Shown piece by piece: positions 28,877 through 37,714 of a stretch of DNA of 64,000 nt; the first letter of the stretch is position 1, and every line of letters starts with the position of its first letter. Under the pieces are notes generated by a model that saw nothing but the letters and a program-made list of their open reading frames with translations, did no database searches and had not been told where the DNA came from. Made by a program: the position numbers and the translations under genes. The DNA is from Woeseiaceae bacterium (GTDB taxonomy: Bacteria; Pseudomonadota; Gammaproteobacteria; Steroidobacterales; Woeseiaceae): positions 1 to 64,000 of the forward strand of contig JAJFKV010000054.1 in the NCBI GenBank assembly GCA_021773055.1, in the 5' to 3' direction.

Positions 28877-29895
28877 ATGTGCAAGTCCGCCTCATCCTGT
28901 TCCTGTCATTATTCCTGGTGGTCGCTTGTGAGAGCGAGAACAAGCTCAACGCGTATGCCCTCAACGGCAATACGATGGGAACGACGTTCAATATTACGCT
29001 CGTAACACCACCCACTGATACCAATCTAAAGATTCTGCACACCGCGATTCTCGAAAAGCTCGAACACGTCGAAAATATCGCATCGACCTACCGGCCCAAG
29101 TCAGAGCTCTCCGAGTTTAACGCCAACCCGTCAACGGACTGGATAACGGTAACGCCTGAATTTTGCCAAATGGTGGCCGATGCACTCGCGGTCAGCGCCA
29201 CCACCAGTGGCGCTTTTGACATCACTGTCGGACCGCTCGTTAATCTCTGGGGGTTCGGGCCAGCGACTCAGGAGGATGGCCTGCCGTCGAACGATGAAGT
29301 CGCCGCCGCAAGAGCCAATGTTGGTTACCAACTGCTAGCCAGTAACTGTGATCAGGATAAGCTGCAAAAAACGTCCGCAGGGATTTATGTCGATCTGTCC
29401 GGTTGGGCGAAGGGTTATGCCGTCGACGAAGTCGCCGCGCTACTCGATAACGCTGAAATTGAGAACTACCTGGTCGAGATCGGCGGCGAATTACGTGCCC
29501 GTGGTCACAATAGCGAATCCAGAAAATTCGCGATAGCAATAGAAAAGCCGTTGCAGAACAACGAGATGCAGCACACCATGGTACGCCTCTCAGACGTCGC
29601 GGTTGCAACCTCGGGCGACTATCGAAATTTTTACGAACACGACGGCCAGCGCTATTCACATACCATCGACCCAAGAACGGGTCATCCGGTTACGCACAAT
29701 TTAACCGGTGTAACCGTCGTAACCGCATCAACGGCGTATGCTGATGCAATGGCGACGGCATTACTGGTACTGGGACCAGAAGATGGCCATGCACTGGCAG
29801 AACAACTTGACCTTGCCAGCTATTTTCTGGTCCGGACTGAACACGGCGTTGAAGAATTATCAACTTCGCAATTTGCACAATTGAGGCAACAATGA
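28873..29895 (+). CDS. apbE: FAD:protein FMN transferase (flavin insertion for NQR)
   Basis: ApbE transfers FMN from FAD to the threonines of NqrB and NqrC in the periplasm. The 340-residue protein has a lipoprotein signal with lipobox LVVAC (C19), the start motif [13 protein letters not shown], the central [15 protein letters not shown] and [13 protein letters not shown], and the C-terminal [12 protein letters not shown] with the Mg2+ site region [17 protein letters not shown]. Position after nqrF is standard. The start overlaps the nqrF stop by four bases. Confidence 0.95.
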   Translation: MNVQVRLILFLSLFLVVACESENKLNAYALNGNTMGTTFNITLVTPPTDTNLKILHTAILEKLEHVENIASTYRPKSELSEFNANPSTDWITVTPEFCQMVADALAVSATTSGAFDITVGPLVNLWGFGPATQEDGLPSNDEVAAARANVGYQLLASNCDQDKLQKTSAGIYVDLSGWAKGYAVDEVAALLDNAEIENYLVEIGGELRARGHNSESRKFAIAIEKPLQNNEMQHTMVRLSDVAVATSGDYRNFYEHDGQRYSHTIDPRTGHPVTHNLTGVTVVTASTAYADAMATALLVLGPEDGHALAEQLDLASYFLVRTEHGVEELSTSQFAQLRQQ

Positions 29896-30089
29896 ATACG
29901 GTTATCTTGACAACAACACTGAGTTTCATCGTCATCATGCTCGTTATTGCCGGAATGAGCGTCGGCGTCATGAACGGTCGACGTGCGATCAGCGGCAGTT
30001 GCGGCGGCCTCAATGGCGGAAAATGTGAGCTTTGCAGCGGCAAAGGCGACTGTAAAGACAAGGATCGTGAGGAGAAAAGCAATGACTAG
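29892..30089 (+). CDS. nqrM: NQR maturation protein NqrM
   Basis: NqrM (DUF539) is needed to assemble NQR, probably by delivering iron to the NqrD/NqrE site. The 65-residue protein has one membrane helix (about 5-27), followed by a short cytoplasmic tail with four cysteines: SCGGLNGGKCELCSGKGDC. The charged end KDKDREEKSND completes the standard layout. The ATG overlaps the apbE stop by four bases. Its presence indicates that the operon encodes a complete, matured pump. Confidence 0.93.
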   Translation: MNTVILTTTLSFIVIMLVIAGMSVGVMNGRRAISGSCGGLNGGKCELCSGKGDCKDKDREEKSND

Positions 30090-30486
30090 CAAATCCTGCG
30101 TAGTTAAAGACTACATGGCCAAGACCCTGGTGACATTCAAGCCCGACACCGACGTACTCGATGCCGTGCACGTACTTGTGAATAATCGAATCGCCGGTGC
30201 CCCGGTTGTGGACGACGCGGGAAACCTTATCGGCATGTTGTCGGAACTCGATTGCATGAAGGTCGCATTACAAGCCGGTTACCACGACCATTTCGGCGGT
30301 CCGGTCTCTGACTTCATGAGCGATGGCGTTAAGACCGTTGATGGCGAAATGAACATCATCGACCTCGCACAGGAATTTGCAGAAACATCATTCCGCCGCT
30401 TTCCCGTCATGAGGAACAATCGACTTATCGGGCAGATTAGTCGGCGCGACGTTTTGCGCGCGCTGGAATTCTTAGCCAAAGATTAG
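30082..30486 (+). CDS. Tandem CBS-domain protein
   Basis: The 134-residue protein consists of two CBS motifs (about 5-55 and 70-130): DVLDAVHVLVNNRIAGAPVVDDAGNLIGMLSELD and the second pair ending FRRFPVMRNNRLIGQISRRDVLRAL. CBS pairs bind adenosine nucleotides and sense energy or redox state. The ATG at 30082 has an AGGAG site and overlaps nqrM by eight bases, so this is the last gene of the nqr transcript. Nothing else is attached, so it may act in trans, possibly on NQR or a neighbour. Its stop codon overlaps the convergent frdB stop. Confidence 0.88.
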   Translation: MTSKSCVVKDYMAKTLVTFKPDTDVLDAVHVLVNNRIAGAPVVDDAGNLIGMLSELDCMKVALQAGYHDHFGGPVSDFMSDGVKTVDGEMNIIDLAQEFAETSFRRFPVMRNNRLIGQISRRDVLRALEFLAKD

Positions 30487-31226
30487 TCGTTCGCGATCTT
30501 TGTCCCCAACGTGCGCCGGCGAAGGTAGGCGTAGACATCAAGCAGCGGTAGCTCTTTCGGACACACGTCGGCACAGGCCATCATGCCGACACAGCCGAAC
30601 ACGCCCTGATCTCCGGCGACAACCTCGAACCATTCCGCGTCGGTTCGTGCGTCCCGCGGGTCCATCATAAAGCGCGCGACGCGGTTCAAGCCCGCTCCTG
30701 CGAGAAAATCCGGGTTGACGTTTGCCACACCGCAGGAGGCGACGCAGCAGCCGCATTCGATACAGCGGTCACCTTCATAGATCGCGGCCGCGATATCGTC
30801 ACTCATACGCTGTTCTTCGCCGTCTGGGTCGAATGGCAGCTGCTCGTGTATCCACGCCTCCGTTCGTTCGGCCATTTCGCGGAACCAGGTTCCGGTATCA
30901 ACAGACAAATCACCGATGAGTTTGAAGGCAGGCAGCGGGTGTAAGCGGATTTCCTCCGGCAGGTCAGCCGTCAATGTTCGACATCCCAGCGCCGGGCGAC
31001 CATTGACCAACATTCCGCAAGACCCGCAGATCGCTGAACGACAGGCAAAATCAAACTGCAGACTGGCGTCCAGGGTTTCCCGTATTTCACTGAGCGCCAT
31101 GTACAACGTCATGTACGGTCTTTCGTCAATCTCGAACGATTCGATGTGCGGTTTTGACTCCGGATCCTCGGGGTTGTACCGGAAGATCTCAAATTTCAGA
31201 CGACGGGGATTGTTCTTATCGGTCAT
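30483..31226 (-). CDS. frdB: Fumarate reductase/succinate dehydrogenase iron-sulfur subunit
   Basis: This subunit wires electrons between the flavoprotein and the membrane cytochrome b. The 247 residues hold a 2Fe-2S site (C62, C67, C70, C82 in ACRSAICGSCGMLVNGRPALGC region), a 4Fe-4S site (C154, C157, C160, C164), and a 3Fe-4S site in CVGMMACADVCPKELP. The spacing is that of the Wolinella-type (class B) enzymes, in keeping with the single cytochrome b subunit. Translation is coupled to frdA by a four-base overlap. It closes the minus-strand operon and overlaps the CBS gene tail-to-tail by four bases. Confidence 0.93.
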   Translation of the reverse strand: MTDKNNPRRLKFEIFRYNPEDPESKPHIESFEIDERPYMTLYMALSEIRETLDASLQFDFACRSAICGSCGMLVNGRPALGCRTLTADLPEEIRLHPLPAFKLIGDLSVDTGTWFREMAERTEAWIHEQLPFDPDGEEQRMSDDIAAAIYEGDRCIECGCCVASCGVANVNPDFLAGAGLNRVARFMMDPRDARTDAEWFEVVAGDQGVFGCVGMMACADVCPKELPLLDVYAYLRRRTLGTKIAND

Positions 31227-33163
31227 GTCGCTCCTCCAGAGTAGCGACGCAGTTTGCTGCCGATCGCTTCGGTGCTATCCAGGCGCCCTTCTGCAGACTG
31301 ACTGTCCAGCACCCCATCGTTATATTCCTCAACTGATGCCTCCATCTCGATGCGCTCGTCGCTTCCATAGCCACGGTGGCCTGGTGGCAAGTCAATTAGC
31401 CCGACCCTTTCGTAACTCAGGGTTGGTTCACCGGCATCCTGTTGCCATCGCGCCAATGTTCGACTGAGCCAGTCCTGATCATTGCGTAGCGGGTAATCGA
31501 TGCGGAAATGCGCACCGCGACTCTCGGTCCGCGCAAGCGCTCCCATCGCAACTGTTAGCGCGAGGCGCAACATGCCCGGAAGACGCAAGGCAAATGCGAG
31601 CTCCGGATTCGCTCCCGGTCCTTTTTGTATTAGTACCGCATCGTCGCATTCGGAAATGAGTGCCTTCAGCTCATCTACAGCTGACGAAAGATCCGCACCG
31701 TTTCGAAAAATACCGACTTTACCGATCATGATTTCGCCAAGAGCGTCCCGAATCTCATAAACGCTTCGACTGCTACCTTCGCGGCTTAGCAAGCTCTGTG
31801 TGCGCTTCTCTTCTGCATTCAGTGCCTCGAAGGCTGGCCCCGTATTGGCCTGCAATGTCGCGCCAGCGGCGTACTCAGCAACTCTCGCCCCAACCACACG
31901 ACCCGCCACAAGCGTCTCAGCAAGGCTGTTCCCGCCCAGTCGATTGAAGCCATGCATGTCCCAGCAAGCGGCTTCACCCACTGCGTACAAACCGGCCATG
32001 CCATAGGCTTCACCATCTTTGTTGACGCGAACACCGCCCATTGAATAGTGCTGTGTTGGTCGAACCGGAATAAGATCGTGTGCGGGATTGATGCCAGCGA
32101 AATCGCGACAAATGTCGAACACCTCCAACAGTTTGGTTGTCAGGTGTTCTTCACCGAGGTGTCGAATATCGAGCCACAGGTGACGACCGTTCGGCGAATC
32201 CACGCCATTGCCATCCTGAATACACTGCATCATGTGTCGTGACACAACATCCCGGCTCGCAAGTTCCTGCTTTTCAGGCTCGGCTTCGACCATAAAACGG
32301 TGCAGGTTCTTGTCAAGCAAATAGCCGCCATCACCACGACAGCCTTCCGTGATCAGTATGCCGCTCGGCGACAATGCTGTGGGATGAAACTGTACCGCCT
32401 CCATGTTGCCGAGTGGCACGATACCGGTACCAAGCGCGAGTGCCGCACCCGTTCCGTAATTGATCGTTGCGTTGGTGGTATAACCGCCGTAGATGCGTCC
32501 GTAACCACCTGTCGCGATCACAGTTGCTTTGGCCATTACAGCGAAATACGTGCCGGTTCGGAGGCATCGTGCAACGACGCCGTGGCAACGCGCGCCATCG
32601 TGTATGAGTGATACAGCTTCGGCGCGATCGCGCACAGTGATACCTAAGCGCACGACCTCACTATCGACCGCATACAATGCCGCGTGTCCGGTACCCGCAG
32701 CGGCATAACAAGCTCGCCATTTTGCGGTGCCGCCAAAATCACGATGCGTTATGAGGCCGTCGTTCTCGAGAGGTTCTTCGATATCGACGGACTCGCCTTT
32801 AATGAAGTACTTATTCGTTCCACCGCGCACCCGTGACCAGGGAACACCGAAGTGTGCGAGCTCCCGAACGGCGACAGGCGCCTCTTCGGCGAAGATGTTC
32901 GCAACCTCCTGGTCGGCGCCCCAGTCGGATCCGCGTACGGTATCCATAAAGTGCACTTGCGGGCTGTCGCCTTCGGCCTTGACGCAATTACCCAGCGCCG
33001 CCTGCATGCCGCCTTGAGCTGCACAACTGTGGCTTCGTCTCGGAGGTACGAGCGACAAAATCATGGCTTCCTGACCAGCTGCCGCTGCTTCCATCGCGCA
33101 GCGTTCGCCAGCAAGTCCGCCGCCAATAACCAGAACGTCTGTTGTTATCACCTGAGATGTCAT
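31223..33163 (-). CDS. frdA: Fumarate reductase/succinate dehydrogenase flavoprotein subunit
   Basis: The catalytic FAD subunit interconverts succinate and fumarate at the cytoplasmic face. The 646 residues show the FAD fold start DVLVIGGGLAGERCA, the flavin-attachment region RSHSCAAQGGMQAAL with the covalent histidine, the substrate-site segment GCRGDGGYLLD, the arginine in ELASRDVVSR, and the HYSMGGVRV loop. Length and the single, large cytochrome b partner point to the Wolinella/Bacillus branch that commonly reacts with menaquinone. Direction, fumarate reduction or succinate oxidation, cannot be inferred. Four-base overlaps join it to frdC and frdB. Confidence 0.93.
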   Translation of the reverse strand: MTSQVITTDVLVIGGGLAGERCAMEAAAAGQEAMILSLVPPRRSHSCAAQGGMQAALGNCVKAEGDSPQVHFMDTVRGSDWGADQEVANIFAEEAPVAVRELAHFGVPWSRVRGGTNKYFIKGESVDIEEPLENDGLITHRDFGGTAKWRACYAAAGTGHAALYAVDSEVVRLGITVRDRAEAVSLIHDGARCHGVVARCLRTGTYFAVMAKATVIATGGYGRIYGGYTTNATINYGTGAALALGTGIVPLGNMEAVQFHPTALSPSGILITEGCRGDGGYLLDKNLHRFMVEAEPEKQELASRDVVSRHMMQCIQDGNGVDSPNGRHLWLDIRHLGEEHLTTKLLEVFDICRDFAGINPAHDLIPVRPTQHYSMGGVRVNKDGEAYGMAGLYAVGEAACWDMHGFNRLGGNSLAETLVAGRVVGARVAEYAAGATLQANTGPAFEALNAEEKRTQSLLSREGSSRSVYEIRDALGEIMIGKVGIFRNGADLSSAVDELKALISECDDAVLIQKGPGANPELAFALRLPGMLRLALTVAMGALARTESRGAHFRIDYPLRNDQDWLSRTLARWQQDAGEPTLSYERVGLIDLPPGHRGYGSDERIEMEASVEEYNDGVLDSQSAEGRLDSTEAIGSKLRRYSGGAT

Positions 33164-33936
33164 GGCGACACCTCACTGAACAGAAACTCAAGGGGCGGTG
33201 GAACCAGGCCCGCCAGGACCAATAAAGTTAACCCACCCACTCCAAGTATCAGCCAGAAAATGACCTGCTCTATCAGGTGCAAATAGTGACGATGCGGCAG
33301 GAAATCCGAACCCCATTTCACCGCCAGGCGATACAAACCGACACTGGCGTGAAATTCAACACAAAGTAACAGCACCGCATACGGCAACCACAAACCTGCG
33401 GCTACGCGCGCCATGCTGGTCGTCGACTCGATGCCCGGATGCTCACCAAATAGCGGCGTAAAGACATCGACACCCAGCAGGATGAGATGGAAGCTGCCAA
33501 TGACGAGAATCACCATGCCGGTTCGCACTTGCCAGATCCAGAGCATCGACTCGAGATGCGGCACGAACGGTGAGTTATCGCGGCGAGATGCTACTTTCTC
33601 ACGACCCGACTGCTTGAGTCCCTTGGCCAGTTCGATCATGCGGCGACGTTCCCGCAACTGCGCCGGGATTTTTCGCGATGCGAAAATCGCATGCACAATA
33701 AGGATCGCGAAAATGGCGACAACAGTTGGCTGTGCGATGTAGTAATCCTCAAGCATCGTCGCCATCCAGTTGAAGCCGCGTTCGCCAGTCAGTATTGAGC
33801 CAACCAAAACGATGTGGCCCCACATGAACAACGCCAACACCAGGCCGGTACCGCCGCTGACAAGCTCATAGAAAATCTGGCGGCGCGCCTTGGCGGTGGA
33901 ATCAACAACGTCCGCACTAGCAGCTGTAGTCTTCAT
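33160..33936 (-). CDS. frdC: Fumarate reductase/succinate dehydrogenase cytochrome b subunit
   Basis: The 258-residue membrane anchor has five hydrophobic helices and histidines at suitable places for two b haems (for example GHIVLV near 40, HAIFAS, SFHLILLGVD, EFHASVGLYRL). The layout matches dihaem FrdC of Wolinella, where the quinone site faces the outer membrane half and electron transfer may cost or use proton potential. It follows the ImcH-like gene by one base and overlaps frdA by four, making frdCAB the distal half of the electron-transfer operon. Confidence 0.9.
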   Translation of the reverse strand: MKTTAASADVVDSTAKARRQIFYELVSGGTGLVLALFMWGHIVLVGSILTGERGFNWMATMLEDYYIAQPTVVAIFAILIVHAIFASRKIPAQLRERRRMIELAKGLKQSGREKVASRRDNSPFVPHLESMLWIWQVRTGMVILVIGSFHLILLGVDVFTPLFGEHPGIESTTSMARVAAGLWLPYAVLLLCVEFHASVGLYRLAVKWGSDFLPHRHYLHLIEQVIFWLILGVGGLTLLVLAGLVPPPLEFLFSEVSP

Positions 33937-33937
33937 A

Positions 33938-35344
33938 TCATTCAGGGTTCAGGGTGTACATGATTTCCGGATCCTCTTCTTCTTCCGCCAGCAAAACATG
34001 GCAGGTGTCGCATTCGGAAGTTATTTTTTCCCGTTCAGGCGTTCTCATTCTCTTGTTGTGACAACGAAAACAACCGGGAGATTGCTCGTGACCAATGTGG
34101 TTGGGATAGGTGTTCCACCAAACCTGCATTTGCGGAAACACATTGACGGAGTAGATATCACCCAGAGCATCTGCCGCCGTCGAAATTGCCGCAGACTTTT
34201 CGCTCGCGATCTCCGGATAATTGTCGGAATAGTACTGCGTCAGCCCGTCCGTTATGGCTACTCGTGCTGCCTCATGCGAGTCGTACTCGGCATCGATGAC
34301 ACGCAAACTTTCGCGTTTCACGAACGGCAACGTTTGGTCTATCACGCCAGTGCTCATCGCCTTGTCTATCTCGTTACCCGGCGGCTGGTAGATATGACTC
34401 GGCCGGTTGTGGCAGTCAACACAGTCCATTGTTCGCCAGACACCGCCCTCTTCCGGCGCCTTCCTGTCGCTGTACTCCGTAATTACGCCATCACTGTTGG
34501 TCATTTCGACCTGGTAAATCTCCTCACGGGATTCGTTGGAGCGGTAGCGAATGGAGACATCCGGGTCAACATGCCAGTGAATTCCTGTCGAGCCAACGCC
34601 CTCGGAACCACCAACGCGCAACAATAAGGCTGTCGTTAATTCGGTGTTGACCTCGTCATCTTCGTAGTGCTTGCGCACCGATAGCTTGTCGCCCACAAAT
34701 TTCGTCGGCCAGTGACATTGCTCACAGGTGTCTCGTGCGGGGCGCAGATCATGCAGGGGCGTCAAGATGGGACGCGGATAGATATCCAGTGCCACAGCAA
34801 TCAATTGCCAGGCGCCATCCAGTTTCGATTTCACGAACCAGTCCGCACCCGGACCAATATGACATTCGGCGCATTTGACGCGCGAATGTGGCGATCGCTG
34901 GTGTGCAGTGTGCTCGGGTTCCATGACCGCGTGGCATGCCATGCCGCAAAATTCGACAGACTCCATTACCTCAACGCCCTTGTAGGTTGCGGCGCTCAGT
35001 ATGATGACATTGAACATTGTTGCCACCAGAAAAATCAGCAGCCAGTGGCGAGTCTTGGGAACATTGAGATCGAAAACGGGCATCAGCGGGACGCTATCAC
35101 CACCGGCCATTTTGCTCCTCTTGCGGCGCCACAAGACTGCGCCGATCGGTATCAGGGTCAATCCGACTACGAAAATCATCGGCAAGATCAGGAAGGTCAG
35201 AATGCCGAGATACGGGCCGCCCTCAAAACCGAATCGTTCGATCATGAAGAGGCTCAGCATCAACACGAGCGTCGCGACTGCGAGTGCCGTACCGATCAGG
35301 CTGATCGTGCTACGTGTGATAGATACAACAAAGTTCTTAACCAT
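33938..35344 (-). CDS. NapC/NirT-family multihaem cytochrome c, ImcH-like quinol oxidoreductase
   Basis: The 468-residue protein has three membrane helices (about 13-35, 45-70, 100-120) ahead of a periplasmic haem domain. That domain has one CX3CH site (CGMACH at 133-138) and five CXXCH sites (CAECH, CEQCH, CVDCH, CFRCH, CDTCH), so six haems. Three helices and a larger haem count distinguish it from the one-helix CymA/NapC type and match ImcH of Geobacter, which oxidises menaquinol for high-potential extracellular acceptors. The first segment FCGMACHAVMEPE is typical of the NapC/NirT quinol site. It lies between the CbcL-like and frdC genes in one operon. The ImcH assignment is by architecture and context. 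Confidence 0.85.
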   Translation of the reverse strand: MVKNFVVSITRSTISLIGTALAVATLVLMLSLFMIERFGFEGGPYLGILTFLILPMIFVVGLTLIPIGAVLWRRKRSKMAGGDSVPLMPVFDLNVPKTRHWLLIFLVATMFNVIILSAATYKGVEVMESVEFCGMACHAVMEPEHTAHQRSPHSRVKCAECHIGPGADWFVKSKLDGAWQLIAVALDIYPRPILTPLHDLRPARDTCEQCHWPTKFVGDKLSVRKHYEDDEVNTELTTALLLRVGGSEGVGSTGIHWHVDPDVSIRYRSNESREEIYQVEMTNSDGVITEYSDRKAPEEGGVWRTMDCVDCHNRPSHIYQPPGNEIDKAMSTGVIDQTLPFVKRESLRVIDAEYDSHEAARVAITDGLTQYYSDNYPEIASEKSAAISTAADALGDIYSVNVFPQMQVWWNTYPNHIGHEQSPGCFRCHNKRMRTPEREKITSECDTCHVLLAEEEEDPEIMYTLNPE

Positions 35345-35389
35345 GATGGTCCTTAGAGTGTCGTCGTTTTTTCAGGTGGATTGCAGGTA

Positions 35390-37336
35390 CTAATGACCTA
35401 GCAGGGCTAAGATTATCCCAATTGCCAGTGTGACGCCGATAAGTAAAAATACCGTGCCCCATATGTAGGCATGCCGAAGCTCCGCGGGCGTCGGGGCATC
35501 CACCAGGTAGTTATTGAGCTCGTCCTCGTCCAGCATCCGTTGATACTCGAGAGGCCGTTCCACTTGGAACTGTTGCAGCGGCATTTTGCCGAGAAACACA
35601 ACCGGGTCCATCGGAAAACTCTCGGGACGCAGGTGCGTATGGAAAAAATGGAATATGAAGATAAATCCGGTCGCCAGCAATGCCTCATCGCTATGAATGA
35701 CGTAGGCAGCATTCAGCGCCCAGCCCGGCAGGATGGTCGTGAACAAACCCGGTAGCCAGAGCATTAACCCTGACAGACCGATGATCATCACACCCCAGAA
35801 AACGGCCAGATAGTCGAATTTCTCGAAATAGGTCCATCGGTCGCCCGGAGGTCGCTCACCGAGATACAGGAAGTAGCGAACATTGGCAGCAAAATCTCGC
35901 AGATCTTTGGGCTGTGGGACCATTGAGTTGGGCCCCCACAGCAGTCCTTTCTCTTTGTCCATAACCCCGCGCACGAACAAGTGGCCAAGGTGAATCACCA
36001 TATATCCGAACGTGCCGATTGCGGCGAAGCGGTGAATAAATCTCGCTGAGTCGATTCCACCGAGCAAATTGATCAACAACTGCGCCCAGGGTGCCGCATG
36101 AAACTTCAGCGGTAACCCGGTCATTGCAAGCAACAGAAAAGTCAGGATAACGGCAACGTGCATGCGGCTATTCAGCTTCGTGAAACGCCTTACATATTGA
36201 CCGCTGCTGTCGAATTTCTCGCTGAACTCGCCGCGTAAGGTGCCCACCAGGGAACGTTGCAGCCAAAGGATATCGTGCAATCCGAAAAACGCGAATACAC
36301 CGATCAGGAGCGTTGTCATGAAAACCCACACGATGTACACCACGTAGTTGTCGTCTGGATTCGTCGGATCGTTGTGTGGGTCGAAGCTGACGAATGACTG
36401 AGTCACATCGCTGTGGCACTTGCCGCAAGTCGCAACAAGGTTCGCGGGGTTGACGCTGGAAGATGGGTCCTCAGCCGGCAGGTTGTTGTGCGGTGTATGG
36501 CAGTCGGCACACGTCGCGCCGCTGACAAAGCCGAGGTCGTTCGCTTTGCCGTGAAACCCGTCGCGGAAGGTTGTCAGGTATTCGCCGTGGCAACCGCCAC
36601 AGGTATCCGCCGATGCCAGTCGGCTGGCTGCCGTGGTGGGATCGGCAACCTCATGGGTTGCATGGCAGTCGATGCAGACGGGGCCCTCTTCTCCCGCTTG
36701 CCAATGCTGACCATGCGTGCTCTGATTCTTCCATTTCTCCAACAACAACAGATGGCAACTGCCGCACATCTCAGGTGAGTTTTCATGCGCCGCCGGCGCC
36801 TTGTTACTGGAAATCGAGAGTATGCGGTGGTCACCATGACAATCACTGCAACTGGGCGCGTCTATCAAACCTGACAGCAATAGCGCCTTGCCATGTTCGC
36901 TGGTCAAATAACCTTCGATCAGCGACGCGGGAGTGTCGTGGCATGCACCACATTGCTTGATCTGATTGACCGGCGACATCGCCGACGCGAGGTTGTCGGC
37001 CACCTGTATTTCGTGCGGCTCACCATGACAATCAATGCATGAGACGCCGTCATCGTGAACGCTGCGGCCCAGACCACGGAGGATCTTGCCGTGGCACTCA
37101 GCGCAGCTATTTTCGCTGGTCAATGGCTCGAGGTCGCTACCCTCATGCTCTCTCGTAACGTTGGTGTGGCACTCCTGGCAAACAAGGTCCGGGTGTGCCG
37201 TCGAATGAGTGACAACATCTTCATGACACTCTGCGCAATCGATCTCTTGTGCCAGGGTGGGTGATGCAAAAATCGGCAGCAAAAGCAGCCAAAAAGAGCG
37301 CCAAAGAAGACCTGAGACGCGTGCAACCGTATTCAT
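35390..37336 (-). CDS. Multihaem cytochrome c fused to membrane cytochrome b, CbcL-like
   Basis: The 648-residue protein begins with a signal peptide, then a periplasmic domain with 11 CXXCH motifs up to about residue 310. The C-terminal part (about 325-640) has several membrane helices with histidines in HRFAAIGTFGYMVIHLGHLF and IFIFHFFHTHLRPESFP, fitting a dihaem cytochrome b561/HydC-type domain. This c-plus-b fusion is the layout of CbcL in Geobacter, which moves electrons from menaquinol to periplasmic cytochromes at low potential. It sits six bases from the NTF2-like gene and 45 bases before the ImcH-like gene, so two alternative quinone oxidoreductases share one operon. Direction of electron flow is not determined by sequence. 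Confidence 0.87.
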   Translation of the reverse strand: MNTVARVSGLLWRSFWLLLLPIFASPTLAQEIDCAECHEDVVTHSTAHPDLVCQECHTNVTREHEGSDLEPLTSENSCAECHGKILRGLGRSVHDDGVSCIDCHGEPHEIQVADNLASAMSPVNQIKQCGACHDTPASLIEGYLTSEHGKALLLSGLIDAPSCSDCHGDHRILSISSNKAPAAHENSPEMCGSCHLLLLEKWKNQSTHGQHWQAGEEGPVCIDCHATHEVADPTTAASRLASADTCGGCHGEYLTTFRDGFHGKANDLGFVSGATCADCHTPHNNLPAEDPSSSVNPANLVATCGKCHSDVTQSFVSFDPHNDPTNPDDNYVVYIVWVFMTTLLIGVFAFFGLHDILWLQRSLVGTLRGEFSEKFDSSGQYVRRFTKLNSRMHVAVILTFLLLAMTGLPLKFHAAPWAQLLINLLGGIDSARFIHRFAAIGTFGYMVIHLGHLFVRGVMDKEKGLLWGPNSMVPQPKDLRDFAANVRYFLYLGERPPGDRWTYFEKFDYLAVFWGVMIIGLSGLMLWLPGLFTTILPGWALNAAYVIHSDEALLATGFIFIFHFFHTHLRPESFPMDPVVFLGKMPLQQFQVERPLEYQRMLDEDELNNYLVDAPTPAELRHAYIWGTVFLLIGVTLAIGIILALLGH

Positions 37337-37342
37337 TTTTTC

Positions 37343-37714
37343 TTACTCGTATAGAGGTCCAACGTCTGCGTAGACCTTGTAATCCCCAATCAATCCGCCT
37401 TCCCACTCGAAAACGTTTATAAACGGCAATCGTATTTCCGAGCCGTCATGCCGCGTGTAGGTAACTTCACCTTCGCTAATCATCACGTCGTCTTCGGTGA
37501 GCGTCCTGGTCAGGGCGTGACGAAGACCAGCAATCGTGTCGAAGAAGCCGCCCACAGCGGCACGGACAGCCACCCGTCCATGCACCGCAGGTGCCGAGCC
37601 AAAACGGAACGATGCCTCGTCGGTCAGAAAGCCGAGGAACCGCTCCGTATCTTTGGCATCAACCGCCGCGAACAATTCGTCAAGCCGAGCGTGCCTGGCA
37701 TCAACTGTTGTCAT
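37343..37714 (-). CDS. NTF2/SnoaL-like protein
   Basis: The 123-residue protein has the cone-shaped NTF2 fold signature: N-terminal helices (LDELFAAVDAKDTERFLGFLTDEASF), a helix after AVHGRVAVRAAVGGFF, then beta strands ending in INVFEWEGGLIGDYKVYADVGPLYE. Such folds bind small hydrophobic ligands or act as isomerase-like enzymes. No signal peptide or haem site is seen, so it stays in the cytosol, unusual among this operon's products. It overlaps the c4-like cytochrome gene by four bases and precedes the CbcL-like gene by six, so cotranscription is near certain. Function here is unknown. Confidence 0.82.
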   Translation of the reverse strand: MTTVDARHARLDELFAAVDAKDTERFLGFLTDEASFRFGSAPAVHGRVAVRAAVGGFFDTIAGLRHALTRTLTEDDVMISEGEVTYTRHDGSEIRLPFINVFEWEGGLIGDYKVYADVGPLYE

